A DNA stretch of 64,000 nucleotides from Artocarpus heterophyllus (GCA_025403435.1 CM046337.1:7116768-7180767); one strand, 5' to 3'; shown: positions 10,200 to 24,300, counted from the first letter of the stretch. The notes: generated from the letters alone by a model not told the origin. Program-made: numbers and translations.

Positions 10200-12425
10200 G
10201 GCATGGCAGTATAGGATGGGACAAATTGGAGGCTTTAGGTGGTTTTTGTGTAGCCCTATTAAGTGCTCTTTAAATTACAACGCAGGAATGTGGGTTGTTA
10301 GAATAACAATACTTAAAAAAAAAAAGAAAAAAAAGAAAAACCCACATTCTACGGCACTATTGGCCATTCAAGCATTCACCACTATTGTAAATGTAAATGT
10401 ATGGAAAGATTTGAATACTTTTTAAATATTAGAAAACAGGTTAAATAAAAATAATTTTATCAAACGGAAAAAAGGAAGAATGCAAGGAACCTTATTTTCA
10501 AGTGATTTTTCAATTATATGCTCATTTTCAATTATTAAACCAAGCATGAAAAACTAAATCACCCTTTTCTCGTCACTTAGCTTTTATATGAAAAACCAAA
10601 GCACACTGTTAAATTTTTAATCATTCAACCTTTTAAACAATTTTATTTGGATTAATTAATTATAATTTTTTTTAGTAATTAACCTCTTTAACTTTTTAAT
10701 TGGATTAATTTGATGATGTATTTATTATGCACACATCACATTTTAGCAATTTGACCCTAAATTTTTGCATTTTATGAAACATCCCCATCCCCCCCCCGTA
10801 ACTTTTAAATCCCACTAAATAGATATCCCATAGCTTTATTTTTTTATTTTTTAATTACATGACTATACCTCTTAATTCTAACCATCTTACAATTTATCAC
10901 TCTGTTTTAAAAAACTATAAAGGTATCATTTGGATTTAAAAAACTTGTTCTAATTTTATCATTCGTAGACTTGTTGAACAGAAAAAACACAAAGATAAGA
11001 CAAATAAACCCTTAAATCGACTAAATTTCTTTCAGAAATATATTTTTTTCTTGAAAAAAATTTTTAAAAATAATTTTACATTTAAAAAGCCATATCACTT
11101 GAGATGTATTTTTTAAAAATTTGATGCTTCATTTTAAGATTTTTGATGCTTTTAAATCTATAAAATATTTTTTATTACTATTTAAAGGTAATTGCATTGT
11201 TTTGTCTAATTTTTTCTATTCATAGAGATGAAATTGAAATAAATTTTTAAATTCAAAAAATGCCTTTATAATTTCAAAAAATAAAGAGACAAATTGAAAA
11301 ATAATTAAAATTAAAATGTATAATTATATAATTAACTGTTTTTATCTCTCCCTTGATTTTTAATTTTAAAAAATTTGCATGGATTGAGCTGGACTGAACT
11401 GAATGACCCGGATTGACGCCACCATGTGTGACTCCATTTAGCAGACACGGAACAGTTTTATTCACCCGGATTGAGCTGGATGCATCTGCTATGATTTGAA
11501 AGGCCAACGTAGCATGCAAGAGCATGCAAACAGGGAACATTCATCACCCGTGAACCAACCGCTGATCAAAGTTAGCCTGGTAGTCTCATTTATCTAAATG
11601 GGCATGTGCTCATCGGAGGAGAACCAGGCTCGCTTTAACGAGTGTAAACAATATAAAACTCTTACATGTTATAATTTAAAATAAAAATATATAATGATAT
11701 AAAGCTCCCAAATATTATGGTATACGATTGAAACTTTAGATTTGGAACTTTCTTCCAAATACTATTACTTTGCAAGCTAAAATGATGGCTATAGATTTTG
11801 GTGTTCAACTCACTCTTTGCTAACAATTGGTGTAACATCGCGATGAGTGATACTTTGCTGGTGATAGAGGCATTGATCTCAACAAGGACCCTTTTGATTG
11901 GGCTTTGATCGCTCTTTATTTATTTATTTTTTTCCGTAGCTTTTAATTGGATTCATAGACTTTGTGATGCTCTGTTAATTCTATGTGCATGCGTAACTAA
12001 TGCAATCGCTCAAGAAATTTATGGGAGACGCCACCATAGTGGTTCTCTAAATGAAGCTTATTATAATAATAATAATTATTATTATTATTATTATTTTAGA
12101 CTAGCAAGACAAAACAAATTTTTCAGAGTTTAAACTCCCACAAAACTATCCATTCTTATGATGAAAAGATCCATCAAATTCTTCACATTTTTAAGCTAAC
12201 AAATAATAAAATCTTTAAAAATATATATAATAGTTAAAAAAATAAATATCATTAATCTCAATGACTTAAAGATTGTTATAATTCTGTTTATTATAAATTT
12301 TCAAAAAAAAAAAAAGAAAAGAAAACTCTTCATTGTTTACATTACTTATATCTTCTAACCTTCTAAATTTTTCCTATTCTTAGTCTTTCCCACGAAAGGA
12401 GCTTGATAAATGCATTGGAATTTAA
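10200..12425. other. Intergenic AT-rich DNA, no gene seen
   Basis: The stretch has no ORF with recognisable content. It holds an A-rich tract (10315-10340), a short C run near 10790, a repeated CCGGATTGAGCTGGA-type motif at about 11380-11480, and an ATT/AAT microsatellite at 12058-12095. One copy of the AT-rich dispersed repeat with a TATAAAACTCTTACATG core is at about 11651. Confidence 0.6.
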
Positions 12426-12593
12426 GGCCCTGTTTGTTTTTGTTCTCAAAATTTTTAAAAATGTTTTCGTACACTTTTTAAGGTAAAAATTTTAAAAACA
12501 CTCTTAGCATAATTTTCAAAAAATTTTTATTTTTAAAAATAAAAATATTTATACTTATTTTAAAAACAATACCAAATAACTCTTAAAAGTTTA
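12426..12593. mobile_element. Tourist-like (PIF/Harbinger) MITE, copy 1
   Basis: The 168-bp segment is flanked by TAA on both sides (12423-12425 and 12594-12596), the Harbinger-type target-site duplication. The left end GGCCCTGTTTG and right end ACCAAATAACTC are degenerate inverted repeats. The interior (TTCTCAAAATTTTTAAAAATG, then AAACACTCTTAGCATAATTTTC) clearly resembles the MITE at 24867-25018, which has better-preserved ends. It is non-coding and non-autonomous. Confidence 0.65.
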
Positions 12594-12839
12594 AATACTA
12601 TAGCACGTATAAATTTTATACGATAATATATATATTTTTTTATTGTAGCATGTAGCAGCTTTATACCATATCGTAGACAGTACATGGTTACTTGTTAGAG
12701 TTAGTCAAATACACGGCACAACACTGGGATTATCCTAGTCCAGTTGCCAAACAACCTGAAAGAACGGTAGCCCACTGGCGCTTGTCAGTTGCCTTGTCAG
12801 GCCACAAACTATGACTCGTGTCCGAAGCCCCTAATTCCT

Positions 12840-13249
12840 CGCTCGCCGCTTTCACAGCTTTGTTTGTCTTTTCAGATTGAAAATTCTTCGAGTAAAATTT
12901 TTAAAAAAAGCTCCACGACCACGGAGATCGGAGGGAGATTCGTCCCGCAAATCTAGCATTTCTTCAATTAGGGTTTCCGCGACGAGTTGGATCTCAAATT
13001 GGGTCCTAATTAAAGTCCGTCGAAGTCCGATTCAGTGTTTGTTTGGTTCCCGAGAAAAGGGTAAGGAAAATACCTATACGACACCATAAGAATGGGAATG
13101 TCAAATCGTTTTATTTTTCATCTTCGTAGCATTAATTTCAGGTTGATTTATTGAAATTGATAGGGAATCGAGCTTTTGCTTTGCTGGGAGAAGATTGAAG
13201 AGTGGATCGGGTATGAATTGAAGCGAGAGGTGTTTCTTCTGGCGAGGAG
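12840..13249 (+). promoter_or_regulatory. Probable 5' leader of the CASPL5A gene
   Basis: Sequence becomes G+C-richer and gene-like (for example AATTAGGGTTTCCGCGACG at about 12966) ahead of the start at 13250. A GTAAGG at about 13061 could be the donor of a leader intron, but no acceptor is certain. I see no clear TATA box, so the transcription start is not placed. Confidence 0.4.
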
Positions 13250-15572
13250 ATGAATGTGAGCCATGCGTCGGTTCACCCAGTGGAAGATGTGCCGACCACG
13301 GAAGGAGCCGCCAACGCGCCGAGGGTGAGGATGAAGGACTTGCAGGGCATGCCGGGGACTCCCGGGGGGCTAGCCTTGCGCATTAGCCAGTTCGTGTTCG
13401 CCGCCGCCGCGCTTCTCGTCATGGCCACCACCAGCGACTTCCCTTCCGTCACTGCCTTTTGGTAGAACTTCTTTAACACTTTTTCTTTGATTGCCTCGGT
13501 TTGGTTTTGTTTCTGACTGTGAGTTGATTTGCAATGTTAATGTTGTTTCTGGTACTGTGATTCTTAGAGAAATGATGTTTGGATTAGAATTTGTGTTATG
13601 TTTCTTGAGGTAATCTAACTAGTTGTAGTGTTGATATACACAATCACGGGTTTAATACAATGCAAGTTCTTGCATCGTTATTGGGTTTTGTTCTTTTTTA
13701 AGTAGTGTGATAATTTTTATGCGGTCTTTCTAGTTCCGTGTTTTCTAGAAACTTAAATTAAAAAGATGAAATGTGGATTCAAGAAAGTTACAGGCTTTTC
13801 CCTCTTATTTTGTTTTTTATGGTTTCGGCCTTTGGTCCATGTTCTAGGATGAAGAATATCGTATACCCATTATGAGAGAAGGTGTAAAATATAGTTGGTT
13901 TCATATGGATATTCGGAAAGCTTGATTCCTGTTATGCCTAGTTTGACCCACAAATGAAAATTGCGAAATCTAAAGCAAGGTGTGTCACCACCACAATAAA
14001 AAGTGGCAATGGGGTTACAGAACATGTAGATTTCAATGCACCTTTGTAGTCTGTCCCTGTTTCTTGTGGACTGGTGTTTGAAAGTTGGAAATATAATAGC
14101 CTATGATTTAATAAATCTTCATTATCAGAAGATGAAGTACATTGTATCTCATGTTTACCCATGTCCATTCCTGATTTGGATACCATCTCCATTTATATTT
14201 ACCTAAAGAAAAGAAAGGTGACTTGTATACACTTAAAAACCGTGTTGTTTATGGCCTTCTTGTCAGGAAACATTAAATGCGGTAGCTATAGAATGATTTT
14301 CATCTTGTCTTTTTGTCATCATAATATTGTTCTGGAGATTGGAACTGCAAGTGCTCTGAGCTTTTCAGGGGGTTGTATGGGGATTGAAAATTTTTATGCT
14401 AGGCGGCTTTTTGGTTTTAAGTGTTTTCAAGATAAGGTGACTAAAGACTGCTGGTAGGGAAAGAAAAAATAGAAAATTCATTCCACCTTGGTGAACATAG
14501 ACACTCATTACTATTAAATTCACTGTCCCTGTAAGTAGAAGATAAGTTAACTACCAATTTATGTAGACATGCCATATTATGTGTGTACTCAGTTTGTCCC
14601 TAGGTTGGTAAAGAATATAGATCTAAGCCATATATTCATCTTATGAAATTCTTGGTCAGGTAAATATGTGGTCACTGATTCCTGATGTTTAATTCCCAAG
14701 TCCATGTAAGTGGAAAAAATCTTAAGTTTGGCAAAAGTGAGGACTAATATTTAAGTAAACGGATGAGCCTCAGACATTATGCTTGTATGGAAGGTCTATT
14801 TGTGAAGGTCTTTCTGTTGTATATCTTCTGTGAGAATCTTGTAGATATGCTCTTTGATAACACAAACTCCTCTTATGTTTGCTATATCAGCTATCTTGTA
14901 GCAGCTGCGGGTTTGCAATGTTTGTGGAGCCTTTCATTAGCCATTGTTGACATTTATGCACTTTTAGTGAAACGCTCTTTACAGAATCATCGAGTTGTCA
15001 GCTTGTTCACTGTTGGTGACGGGGTAAGATTTCAAAGAGCAAAGAACTCTAGTGAGGCTGAAATGGCTAGTTTTACTTCCTATCTGCATACTGCCCTTTT
15101 CTCTTCTGCAACAGGTTTTGGGCGATTGTTCTTGCACTATTGGTAGTGTCAACAAAGTCTCAAATTAATTACCTGCAGTGTATAAATTGTGGGGCTGTTT
15201 GTGACATTTTCCTAAGGATGTTTTGTTAACAAAGTTCACATTGTTTGTTTCCTTTTCTGTATTGCATTGTGCATGGATTACACGTAAATGATTGTGTACT
15301 TGTGCAAGTTGTTTGTTCAATCATTAGTTACTCAGTGTTACCCTTCGTGGCTTAACCAGTAACCTTTATTTGCATTGCAGATGACATCCACTCTTACCTT
15401 TGCTGCAGCGTGTGCTTCTGCAGGCATCACAGTTCTAATTGACAATGACCTTGATAGCTGTGCCCGCAACCACTGTGCACAATTCGAAACGGCCACGGCG
15501 ATGGCTTTTATAACATGGTTCACTTCATTACCATCTTTTTTCTTGAACTTCTGGTCACTAGCATCCCGGTGA
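13250..15572 (+). CDS. CASPL5A: CASP-like membrane protein, group 5A (CASPL5A)
   Basis: There are three coding exons: 13250-13461, 14891-15023 and 15381-15572, giving 178 aa, the usual size of CASPL5A proteins. Both introns are GT-AG, and the exon 1/2 junction splits a Cys codon (TG|C). The start [13 protein letters not shown] is the conserved family N-terminus, followed by [20 protein letters not shown]. Four membrane helices can be seen at about residues 44-66, 71-96, 115-135 and 150-172, typical of the DUF588/CASP family. The end [10 protein letters not shown] is conserved. Family members are four-helix plasma-membrane proteins; CASPs form Casparian-strip membrane domains, while the role of 5A members is not established. 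The residue after the VGDG motif is Met where I recall Ile in relatives. A polyadenylation-type AATAAA is at 15927-15932. Confidence 0.95.
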
Positions 15573-16484
15573 ATGTACAACAAAGCTCTGGAACGAAATA
15601 TGAAATGGCAGTTTGGAAGAATACTATCCGAAGTACAAGGTCGGTTGTAATTTTGTGTATATTTTTGTGTTTATTTCAGCAATACAAAGATTTCCTGGTG
15701 GTGAAATGTGGGTGTGTAAAAAGATCCTTTCAACCTGAAATATTGATTTGATTTGATAAATATGACCTAGTGGCAAATTTGGTACGCACATACACGTGAT
15801 GTTGCAAACAAGCGTCAATTCATCCTGTGTTTGTCTTGTCAATTGATATCCTTTCGGTTCATTCTCCTTTTGATTACTCCTTTTGTCTTGTTATCCTTTT
15901 GGTCATTAGCCGATGATTCTAATAGGAATAAAGAACAAAGGTTTGTTACGTTTTGATGAGCAGCTTTGCCGAAATCGTGTCCGCATACAATTGATTAAGA
16001 CGATATGTGGATTTTCTCGTTCTCTTTTTTAGTCAAAAAGCACACGCAGAGTGCATATTATGTATGTTGACAAAAAGAACAAAAAATAAAAAAGAAAAAA
16101 AAGTTAAAAGTTAAAAAAAAATATATTCGGAAGAAAAAAATGAAAAAAAAAAACATTTTGGAAGCAAGGGAGGGAAAAAAAACTTTTCAAAAAGCCAAGA
16201 ACGTTTCGCTTTGAAAAAAAAAAAAAAACTTAAAAAAAGAAAAACCACGAAGCGTTTTGGGTTTGGAGCATCTTGGGAGCGTTTCGGGTCTATGTTAGAG
16301 ATGTTGCAGGGCTTTATGAAACGACCATCTTGTGCTAAACTGTTATTATATACAACTTAAAAGCACCCAACTTGAATACTATGGTACACCTTAAATTTAG
16401 GATGCATCATGATTCGTGAAGCTAAAATTTCCGCCTTGAAAGTTTTACCAAGTTGGAAAAAAGTTTGGGTGTATCAATTATTAT

Positions 16485-16600
16485 TAGTTTTTTATATAGG
16501 GGGAGGAAGAATGTCACTTACTTTTAAGTGGGGTTAAGCGTGACTCGAACCCTTAACTTACAGTTTAGTTGTATCAATTATCTCCCAATTTGAATAGCAA
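16485..16600 (-). mobile_element. tRNA-derived SINE, degraded copy
   Basis: The minus strand carries GGTTCGAGTC (box B of RNA polymerase III promoters, 16542-16551), followed by a segment (AACCCCACTTAAAAGTAAGTGACATT) matching the one after box B in the copy at 31683-31815. Box A is not recognisable here. Apart from this piece, 15.9-17.4 kb is AT-rich or A-rich DNA (A-rich tracts at 16070-16245) with no supported gene. Confidence 0.6.
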
Positions 16601-17509
16601 TTTGCATTCTTTTTTTGAAGGGCAATTTGCATCCACTTAAATATTTGTGATAACACACATATATGTTCACTTATAACGTATGTGAACAACTTAATTTTGG
16701 CGTAACCTGGCAGGTATACTCACGTGAGAACTACAAATTTTGACCAGCAGAAAGCACAAACTTTTTTTTTAAATTTTTTGAGGGGACCGAAAGCACAAAA
16801 TCTGTGGAAAAGAAAACTAGAAGAAAACCGTGCCTCGTAATAGCAAACGGAAGAGAGTGAAAAAGTTACAGGCCCTTGGTTAGTCCTGAACGGACCCTAG
16901 AAAACACTAGTCACAGAGAATTTCCTCGAAACAAAAAAATTGTTTGATAAGTTAGAACAGTTTTACTGTATTATGTGAGAGTTTTTATTATAGCCTTTTT
17001 ATGTTTCATTGTAATATATATATAAGAGTTTTAGACCAAACAATTGGAACAATATTTTCTAAGCCAAACACTAAAAATAATCATTACTATTTCTCTCTCG
17101 CTTTAGTCACCGCTCACCAATCACCTCTCCAAAAAGTGAAAAATCGTTTAAAATTCAAGCTTCATCTGGGTTTCTGCAAAAAAGCTTCATCTTTTTCTTT
17201 CCCCCATTATTCTCCACAGGTGTTTGACTTAGAAACGGTTTACCATTAATCACAAGATTCACATGACTTAAAAGAACAAAACAAATTATTGGCAAAACTT
17301 ACTTTTTTCACATATTTTGTATTTATTCTCTTATATGACATATATTTATTTAGTTTTTCTGGGAATTCGTTAGGCGTTAACAATATTTGGATCTGAGTTG
17401 CTTATTTCATGTGACAAAATTCCTTTTATAAATAAAAGCTTAATTTATTTATGCACGTATGATAAGGTGAAAAAAAAACCAACAGAAAGGAAAATTTGAG
17501 GTACATCAT

Positions 17510-17747
17510 ATGGAAGGAGAAGATGATGATATTAGGCAATATCGGCGCTTCAACAAGTACCAAGAGATTGTGAAACAGGTAAAAAAAAATTCAAAAATTC
17601 ACGTAGAAAAATAAACACAATATTGCTAAAGACTATTAATTTTAACATTTTTGAGTCCTTGTGAAATAACCCAGGTTCTCTTTCTTGATGAGCTGACTGA
17701 TTCAATCAATCCTCAGAGTAATACCAGAATTTCAAAGCGAACAAAGG
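17510..17747 (+). CDS. Unidentified two-exon coding candidate
   Basis: An ATG at 17510 opens a 23-codon segment (MEGEDDDIRQYRRFNKYQEI...) that ends at a CAG|GTAAAA donor (17579). The frame resumes without a phase change after a CCCAG acceptor at 17675, with VLFLDELTDSINPQSNTRIS... to a GG|GTACCT donor at 17748. Both parts have balanced amino-acid composition and unusually good splice sites for this AT-rich region, which suggests real coding sequence. I do not recognise the family and can find no continuing exon in the next 3 kb. It may be a truncated gene, a retained fragment of a duplicated gene, or chance. Confidence 0.3.
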
Positions 17748-17759
17748 GTACCTATGGCT

Positions 17760-20700
17760 ATACTAATTCATCACATATTCTTCACATTTATTACTAAATA
17801 ATGATCCTATATATCTTAAAAAAAAAATCCAACTATATAAAATGATCATATACTCATAATCATCATCATGAGCAAGATCTATAGTACCAAGTTTGTGATA
17901 TTGTCATAAAGATCCAAACGTAATATGTAGTACTATATATTTAAAAGCACCACCAACTACCGTAATTATATCAACTTATTACTTTCAACGGCCAACACAT
18001 TATTAATGTCATACAAGAAAGAAGAATTTCCTTTTCAAGATAATAAATATATATATATATATACACATACATACATACATATATGTATGTATATATGTTT
18101 GAGTCCCCTTGTAGATCAGATCACACTTTCGTTTCTTCATTCCACACCACGCATGCCCATTCATTTTCATGCATTAAATGCCAAAAAATAAAAACACTAA
18201 AGTTTATTTTATATTCTTGTACGTGGATTCAATCTGCGTTATGTGGACATGTCCCGACTTGGAAGACCTTACTGTATATAAAACTAATACGTTAGATTTT
18301 ATTTTTTTTTTAACGATTGCTTCGATTCAACCGACAGCTTTGTCTCACCCGCGTACGCAAGAAAGCAACATATATACAAGTACATATACATATTATACAC
18401 CATACATGTATATATACATATATTTAATTTAGGGTCGAAATTTATTTTTAAGGATAATAGCCTAAATAGTCTTCAATTTTTTACGAAAGTAGTAAATTGG
18501 TCCCTTTTTTCTTGATTTAACCAACCCTAACCTTTTGTTTTAATGGTAGTCAGTTATTCGGTCCTTTTGAACGTAAAAGAAAATGTTTGGTTCAAAACAA
18601 TAACAAGATTTCTCAACGATTTAAATTTAAAAACTGTCCACGAATCACCCTCTGATGATCAATAAATCACAAAATTAAAATGCATGACTTTTTTTTTGTA
18701 CCGGCTTCTAGTATTGATTAATCACCACTGCTTGAAAATAAATATATATACAACTGTGCATGTAATATCCCCATTAACTGTGTTCTCTCTCCAATGTATT
18801 TCCTAGCTTATTAGGTTTCAATTTTCTGTCCAAGAAGATAACCAAAGGAGCATGTTCTAACCAAGTTCTAATACCAAAATTCTAACCGTTAAAGTGTAAA
18901 GCCCTGACATACTACAGAGTTTAAATTCCAATATAGCTCCTAACTGCTAAAAGTTTATAAAATATAGATAGATAATGACACAGATAATAATTTAAGACAT
19001 CTAAAATTTTAAGAGAAATTAAATGATAAAAATAAAAGTCCGGGACACATTTTCACGGTGCTACAAGTTTAAGAAGACCTTGTAAATTTTATTCAAAACT
19101 GTAGTATTATTATGCTATAGCTAAAAAGAAAAAAAATGTATGATACAAAGTTAATGGAACGCGTCAACTATATGTTTATTTAAATTCTGTTGTCAATTTA
19201 TAGAGATTAGCAATAATGCTATATCGACTTTTGGTAATTAAGTCGTAATTCTTGCCTTCTAATTAGGGAGCTAGGCAGATAAAGATGCTTTGTTTGCTAA
19301 TGGAATGCATCATTGAACCTCTGAAAATAGCTAAGAGGAAAAGACATGATGATTGCTCTTGTTCTTATGTTATTTCACAATCAAAAGCTTGATATATATA
19401 TATATATATATACATACACATATTCAGATTCATATACACATTAGATAGCGCAAACTCTAGCTTTACGAATGTGCAAAAACATGAAATTATAAGAACACGA
19501 TAATCTATGCATTGTTTTTGTTCCTCACCAACACGACAAAAAAGTTTGCAAGTGCTACCGTTTGGAGTGAGAGAGATTATAATGTTTGGCTCAAAAGATT
19601 TATCATCATTGTAATTTTATTTTGGTCCCAAACTTTAATTAAATCAAGCAAAACATGGAGTAATTAATTAGCATGAAATTCAAACACCTTTCACCATTTT
19701 AAGCTTTTGTATGCCAATGGTATTTATATAATAGACTAGTCGGAGACATGACTAAGATATCTTAGCGACGACATAAGTACTTCTAGCAATGACTCTACAG
19801 CATTTTATAGCGAAAGGGTCTGCTTCTTGTAGTGCATACGAGTTTCATAATGTATAAGCAAGTCATATGTGGAATTCTCAGTAAAATGTCGTCTACCCTT
19901 GTATTTTAACATGCATGCTGCATTTTTTTGGAATTCCTATTACTAATTCAGAAGTGCAATTGAAAATAATAATAATAATAATAACAATCTCACGGAATCC
20001 AAAAAGGCGAGAAGAATGGGACAATAACAAAAGACAAAGACATGACCGTGTACAGACATAAAGGGCAGATTGCAGAGACATTTCGACGGCAATGGTGGGT
20101 CCTACCTCTGCATTTTCTTCATGTCAAATCTCATTCATTAAATGCTTCACAATCAATGGCAAAGAATTCTCACTAGTGACTCTCCCCTGTTGTCCCCGGA
20201 CTCTACGCATATATATATGTGTGTATATATATATAGCTATATGACAATCAAAAGATGAAAACGAACCGTCCTGTACGAATTCTAAGCCCTTTTATGCTTA
20301 TTGTCTCTCACAGCTGCGTCAATCACCATCACACCAAATTCCCACACCAATCTCATGCCTAATCGTCTTCAGAAACAGTAAATATAAATGCATGAACATA
20401 AACGAGAACCTGAGGATGACACAACAGGCACAATAGCCACTCAAGAAAAAAAAAAAAAAAAAAAAAAAAAAAAAGCAAAAAGAAGAAAAGAGCCATATTT
20501 TTCATTTTGTTTTTCTGCATTATTTTTATGGCCAAATCAATTTGAAAAACCATGTATCGACGAGCAATAATGAAAGACAATGTGTAAACTCTTTTCTAAA
20601 GGAAGTTTTGAAGCTTTCACATCAGATGTTTAGATCCGGTCAAAATTACATGTACATGAAACTTAACGTAAAACTAATAGAATATGATGCAGATCTAATA

Positions 20701-21397
20701 TTATGCACTTGTTGAACTTCACAAATGTAAAGTAGCATATTAACAGCACATTTTCTCCTTGTCTGATCGAATTTTAACTTCGCGATCGCGTCTGAGGGTT
20801 TCCACACACCATTTGTCGTTAGAACAGCCCATTTCTTCACCTTTGGAACTACAATGTAAGTCCATCGCACGTATGAACGGAAGAAAAGATGCCCCTAAAG
20901 TAGCATCAGGACTATATACAACAAAACTTGTAATTTCTTCAACAAGTAGGTCTGAAAACATAGTTAAAACTATACAAGTCGTAATGACATTGTAACATAC
21001 TTTTGCTTTACACTAACATACAAGAGCTACACAGTATTAGTTGAAACTAATAAGTTATAACGACATTGCCAAACACACCCGAAGATTGATTAGAAGATAA
21101 ACTCAATCCATTCTATTAATTATGATCTTTACCTGGACTAACTTACAATCTATGAGGAAAGAAAACCATAACAATAACTTACAGTGAGAAGCCAAAAGCT
21201 CTTGGTGCTTTAAAGCAGAAAAAGATTTAATTAAATTAATATAAATGCAAGCCTGGGAGCTGGGGTTCAGATATTACAAAACTTGGTTCTTTCTTTACTT
21301 TTCTTGCTGTTCCAAATTTCCCCTTTCTTTCCCCTTCTGGTTTTACATGTTCTGAGTGGGAGAAAAGATTTTGGATGGAATAAATAGAAGTGCATCA
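17760..21397. other. Intergenic AT-rich DNA downstream of the REVOLUTA-type gene
   Basis: No gene is supported. Simple repeats are present: TA/CATA at 18046-18099, TA at about 19391-19413, ATAT with GTGT at about 20208-20235, and a poly-A tract at 20443-20474. The end nearest 21397 should include the 3' UTR of the minus-strand HD-ZIP III gene, but no single polyadenylation signal stands out. Confidence 0.55.
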
Positions 21398-24300
21398 TCA
21401 CACAAAAGACCAGTTTACGAAAGAGAAGGCAAGACAATGGACATTGTTGTCTTCTGAGGCATGGACTTTCCATGCAACAGCTTGTTCGTATGAAACATGG
21501 CGTCCCATTGTCGACATGCAGATCCCGGCGGGCAAGTAAGCAAATCCCTGATTCGAAACAGAAACAAAAGGATATGTCTATTTAGCATGTACAAATGAAA
21601 AGGGTCATTTTGTTGGGTGAGGATGGGTTTGCTGCAAGTCTTCCATCAAATTCAAACAGAAATACATGCATACAAATGGATTCCGCGTTTAAAATTACCT
21701 CCTGCATCAATTTAGCAAAGTCAGTACACAACGCCTTGCGACCAGACTCATCGAATATCTTATCCAATGTGATGTCTTGAAGAGCCACTAATGTTGTCTC
21801 CAGCATGTCAAGCCCTGCCTGGTTTGCAAAGATGAAAACCGGCAACGACTGTGATCCATAAGACCATGTATTAGCAAAAATCATTTCCCGTTCATAGTTC
21901 ATTTTGGAGAAGTGTTTCCCGTTCATAGTTCATTTTGGAGAAGTATTGTTATGTGTATATATTTGCTGATAAAACATAGGAAACATATAGATCACATATT
22001 TGGATTGGATAGGATATGCCGTGCTCATGGAGTGGAATTTTTACCTTCAATGAACAACACAAAATGGCATCTTGATGGTGCCATAGATGCTTTAACAGTG
22101 CATCACCGCCCAAAGAATCAGAATTCACCAATTCTGACCCCATGTAGTAACTGTTAGTACATGAACAAAAGGAACAAATATCAGTACACGCCTAGAAATA
22201 ACAAAAATCGATTAATGGTTCACTTGAACACCACGAGCGATCTAAGCTAGAGTAAATTATAACCGCCATCCGAAAACAAAAACTTGAAAATTCTCTTTGA
22301 ACCTATGAAAGGATATTTAAGGGTTCACACACACACAAAAAGAACCACATTCTCATAGAAATCAGACAAATAACTCAATTTCAAGAGACTGAAAACATGA
22401 GCAAATTACCTATAACTTTGGCAGATCCAGTTAGCTAGCGTAAGAGCTTCCGGAGAGCCTTGGGAAAGCTTTGGTCCAACACTAGGACTTAATCCAGATG
22501 GAGATATGGCCATTGCAACTCTCTGCACTGAGGAAATCACACTACGGACATATTGACATGCCATCGTAGCAACATTATCCTGAAGACTGCTCTCGAAAGG
22601 AAACTGGAAGGCAATAGTCAGCAATGACCGGGCGTTATTACACGATGACAAGTCTCCTGTCGAAAGGCTTGTTGCTGAACCCACTTCAAGACTGGATGTA
22701 AGATCCAAGGTTCTGTGTGTAGTTAATGCACCCTTTGTATCAGACTGCATTGGAGAAGATAACAAGATATTAGCGTACCAGGTTAACAAAAATTAAATAA
22801 AGGGGGGGAAAAGAAAGAAAGCTAGCATGTGCATGTTTTTCTGACTGTCCTCTGAGTCATGTTGGAGTCCGTATGAGTTGAAGGGAGCTTGGAAGAAACC
22901 ATACCAATATTCAAATTACAAGGAATATTGATTAGTAAATAAGGCAAAGCACGGTATGACTCACTGTTTTTGATTCCAATGGGATGATACGGAAACCAGA
23001 AGGTAGCAACAATGCATCATCTGGAAACATCTCATCAATTGGCGCAAAAACAAGTTCCGAACATGCACCTACAGCATTGTCATCTACTCCACTGCAAATC
23101 TGCCAAAAGAAAGCATGCCATATTAAAAGAAATATCAAAACCTAGAATCCTATCATGGACAAATGCAGGGGCAGAGTATGTGCACCAAACTTTGACCATA
23201 TGCTTCCCAGACTCCAAAAGAGAAAATTTTGGTACACGTGATTTCATTTGCAAACATTCTTTTTCTTTCAAACACAGATGGTAATACAAGAGGTTAAAAA
23301 AGTTTAAAGAACCTGCAACAGATGAATGTCCCTCGATAGGAAAGCATCTTCTTGAGCAAGAGCATGCCCTTCAAGTCGAACAACCTCAAGCAGCTGGAAC
23401 AGAATTAGAAAAAAAAAGGAAGTTAAAAGTGTCCAATTATGTATTACAAATTGAACCTGTAATTTCATTTTACAAAGCAACACGCAAAATCCAGTTTGCT
23501 TTGCACATTGAGAGAATGAGAGGCGTTTCCACCAATAGTCAGAAGTAGAACCTTTATTTTTAACCTTTCTTACCAAGGAAAGACGTGTGCCAACAGGAGA
23601 GGGGATAGACAGAACTACCATTTTAACAACATACCTCTTCATGCTCAATTGTATGGCCAAGTGGCATGATGATTTGGCTTCCGGTAAACCTTGTGAGCCT
23701 CATCCCTGGATAAGCATATGAGCCTGCTTTTAATGCCGTGGCAGTGTAGCCATCAACATTAAAGTCAGCCCATTCAGAGCGATGCTCCCTTAAGAAGCGA
23801 ACGAGGACTGCAGGAGGGACATTCTGATACAGAAAATAACAGAAACTCAGTATAGTTTTGCTTTTATCCAATTAAAAAGAAATTAAAAAAAAGCCTCAGT
23901 TATTCAAGTCCACCAGCATCTTGCATGAAGAAATTATAAACCAACAAAGCAATATTCCAAAAAAAAATCAGAGAGCCTTGACAATCAAGCGCAGTGCTTT
24001 GAGAAACAAGACACGGCTTCACAGACAATACTCGGTATTCTTGCAATACTAACATCAGTGAAACCCTAAACAAAGTTCGTCAAACACTTGGATAATTTCC
24101 CATCAAAGAATCGGTTTGGCTCAAGTCTTAAGATTGTAATACAAGGGAGAAAATTCTAGCCAGTGTAAGCGTCAGCCAATACTTTGAAACCTTGATATGG
24201 ATGAAATATTATCTCCAAAAGAGGGTAGCCAAAGACAAGAGAACATATAAAAAGACTTCTTGGGCTGCCATCGACATATCATTTGAAACTTACTTGGAGG

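Noticed and set aside
14763..15146. 127-codon plus-strand open frame over CASPL5A exon 2
   Set aside because: Only 14891-15023 matches the CASPL5A family, with clear splice sites. The rest is read-through into introns.
20646..20995. Overlapping frames downstream of REV
   Set aside because: No family resemblance and mutually overlapping on both strands; treated as non-coding.
22870..22895. Segment resembling a miR159/319-type core (TTGAAGGGAGCT)
   Set aside because: It lies in a REV intron with no foldback partner nearby; a chance 12-base match.
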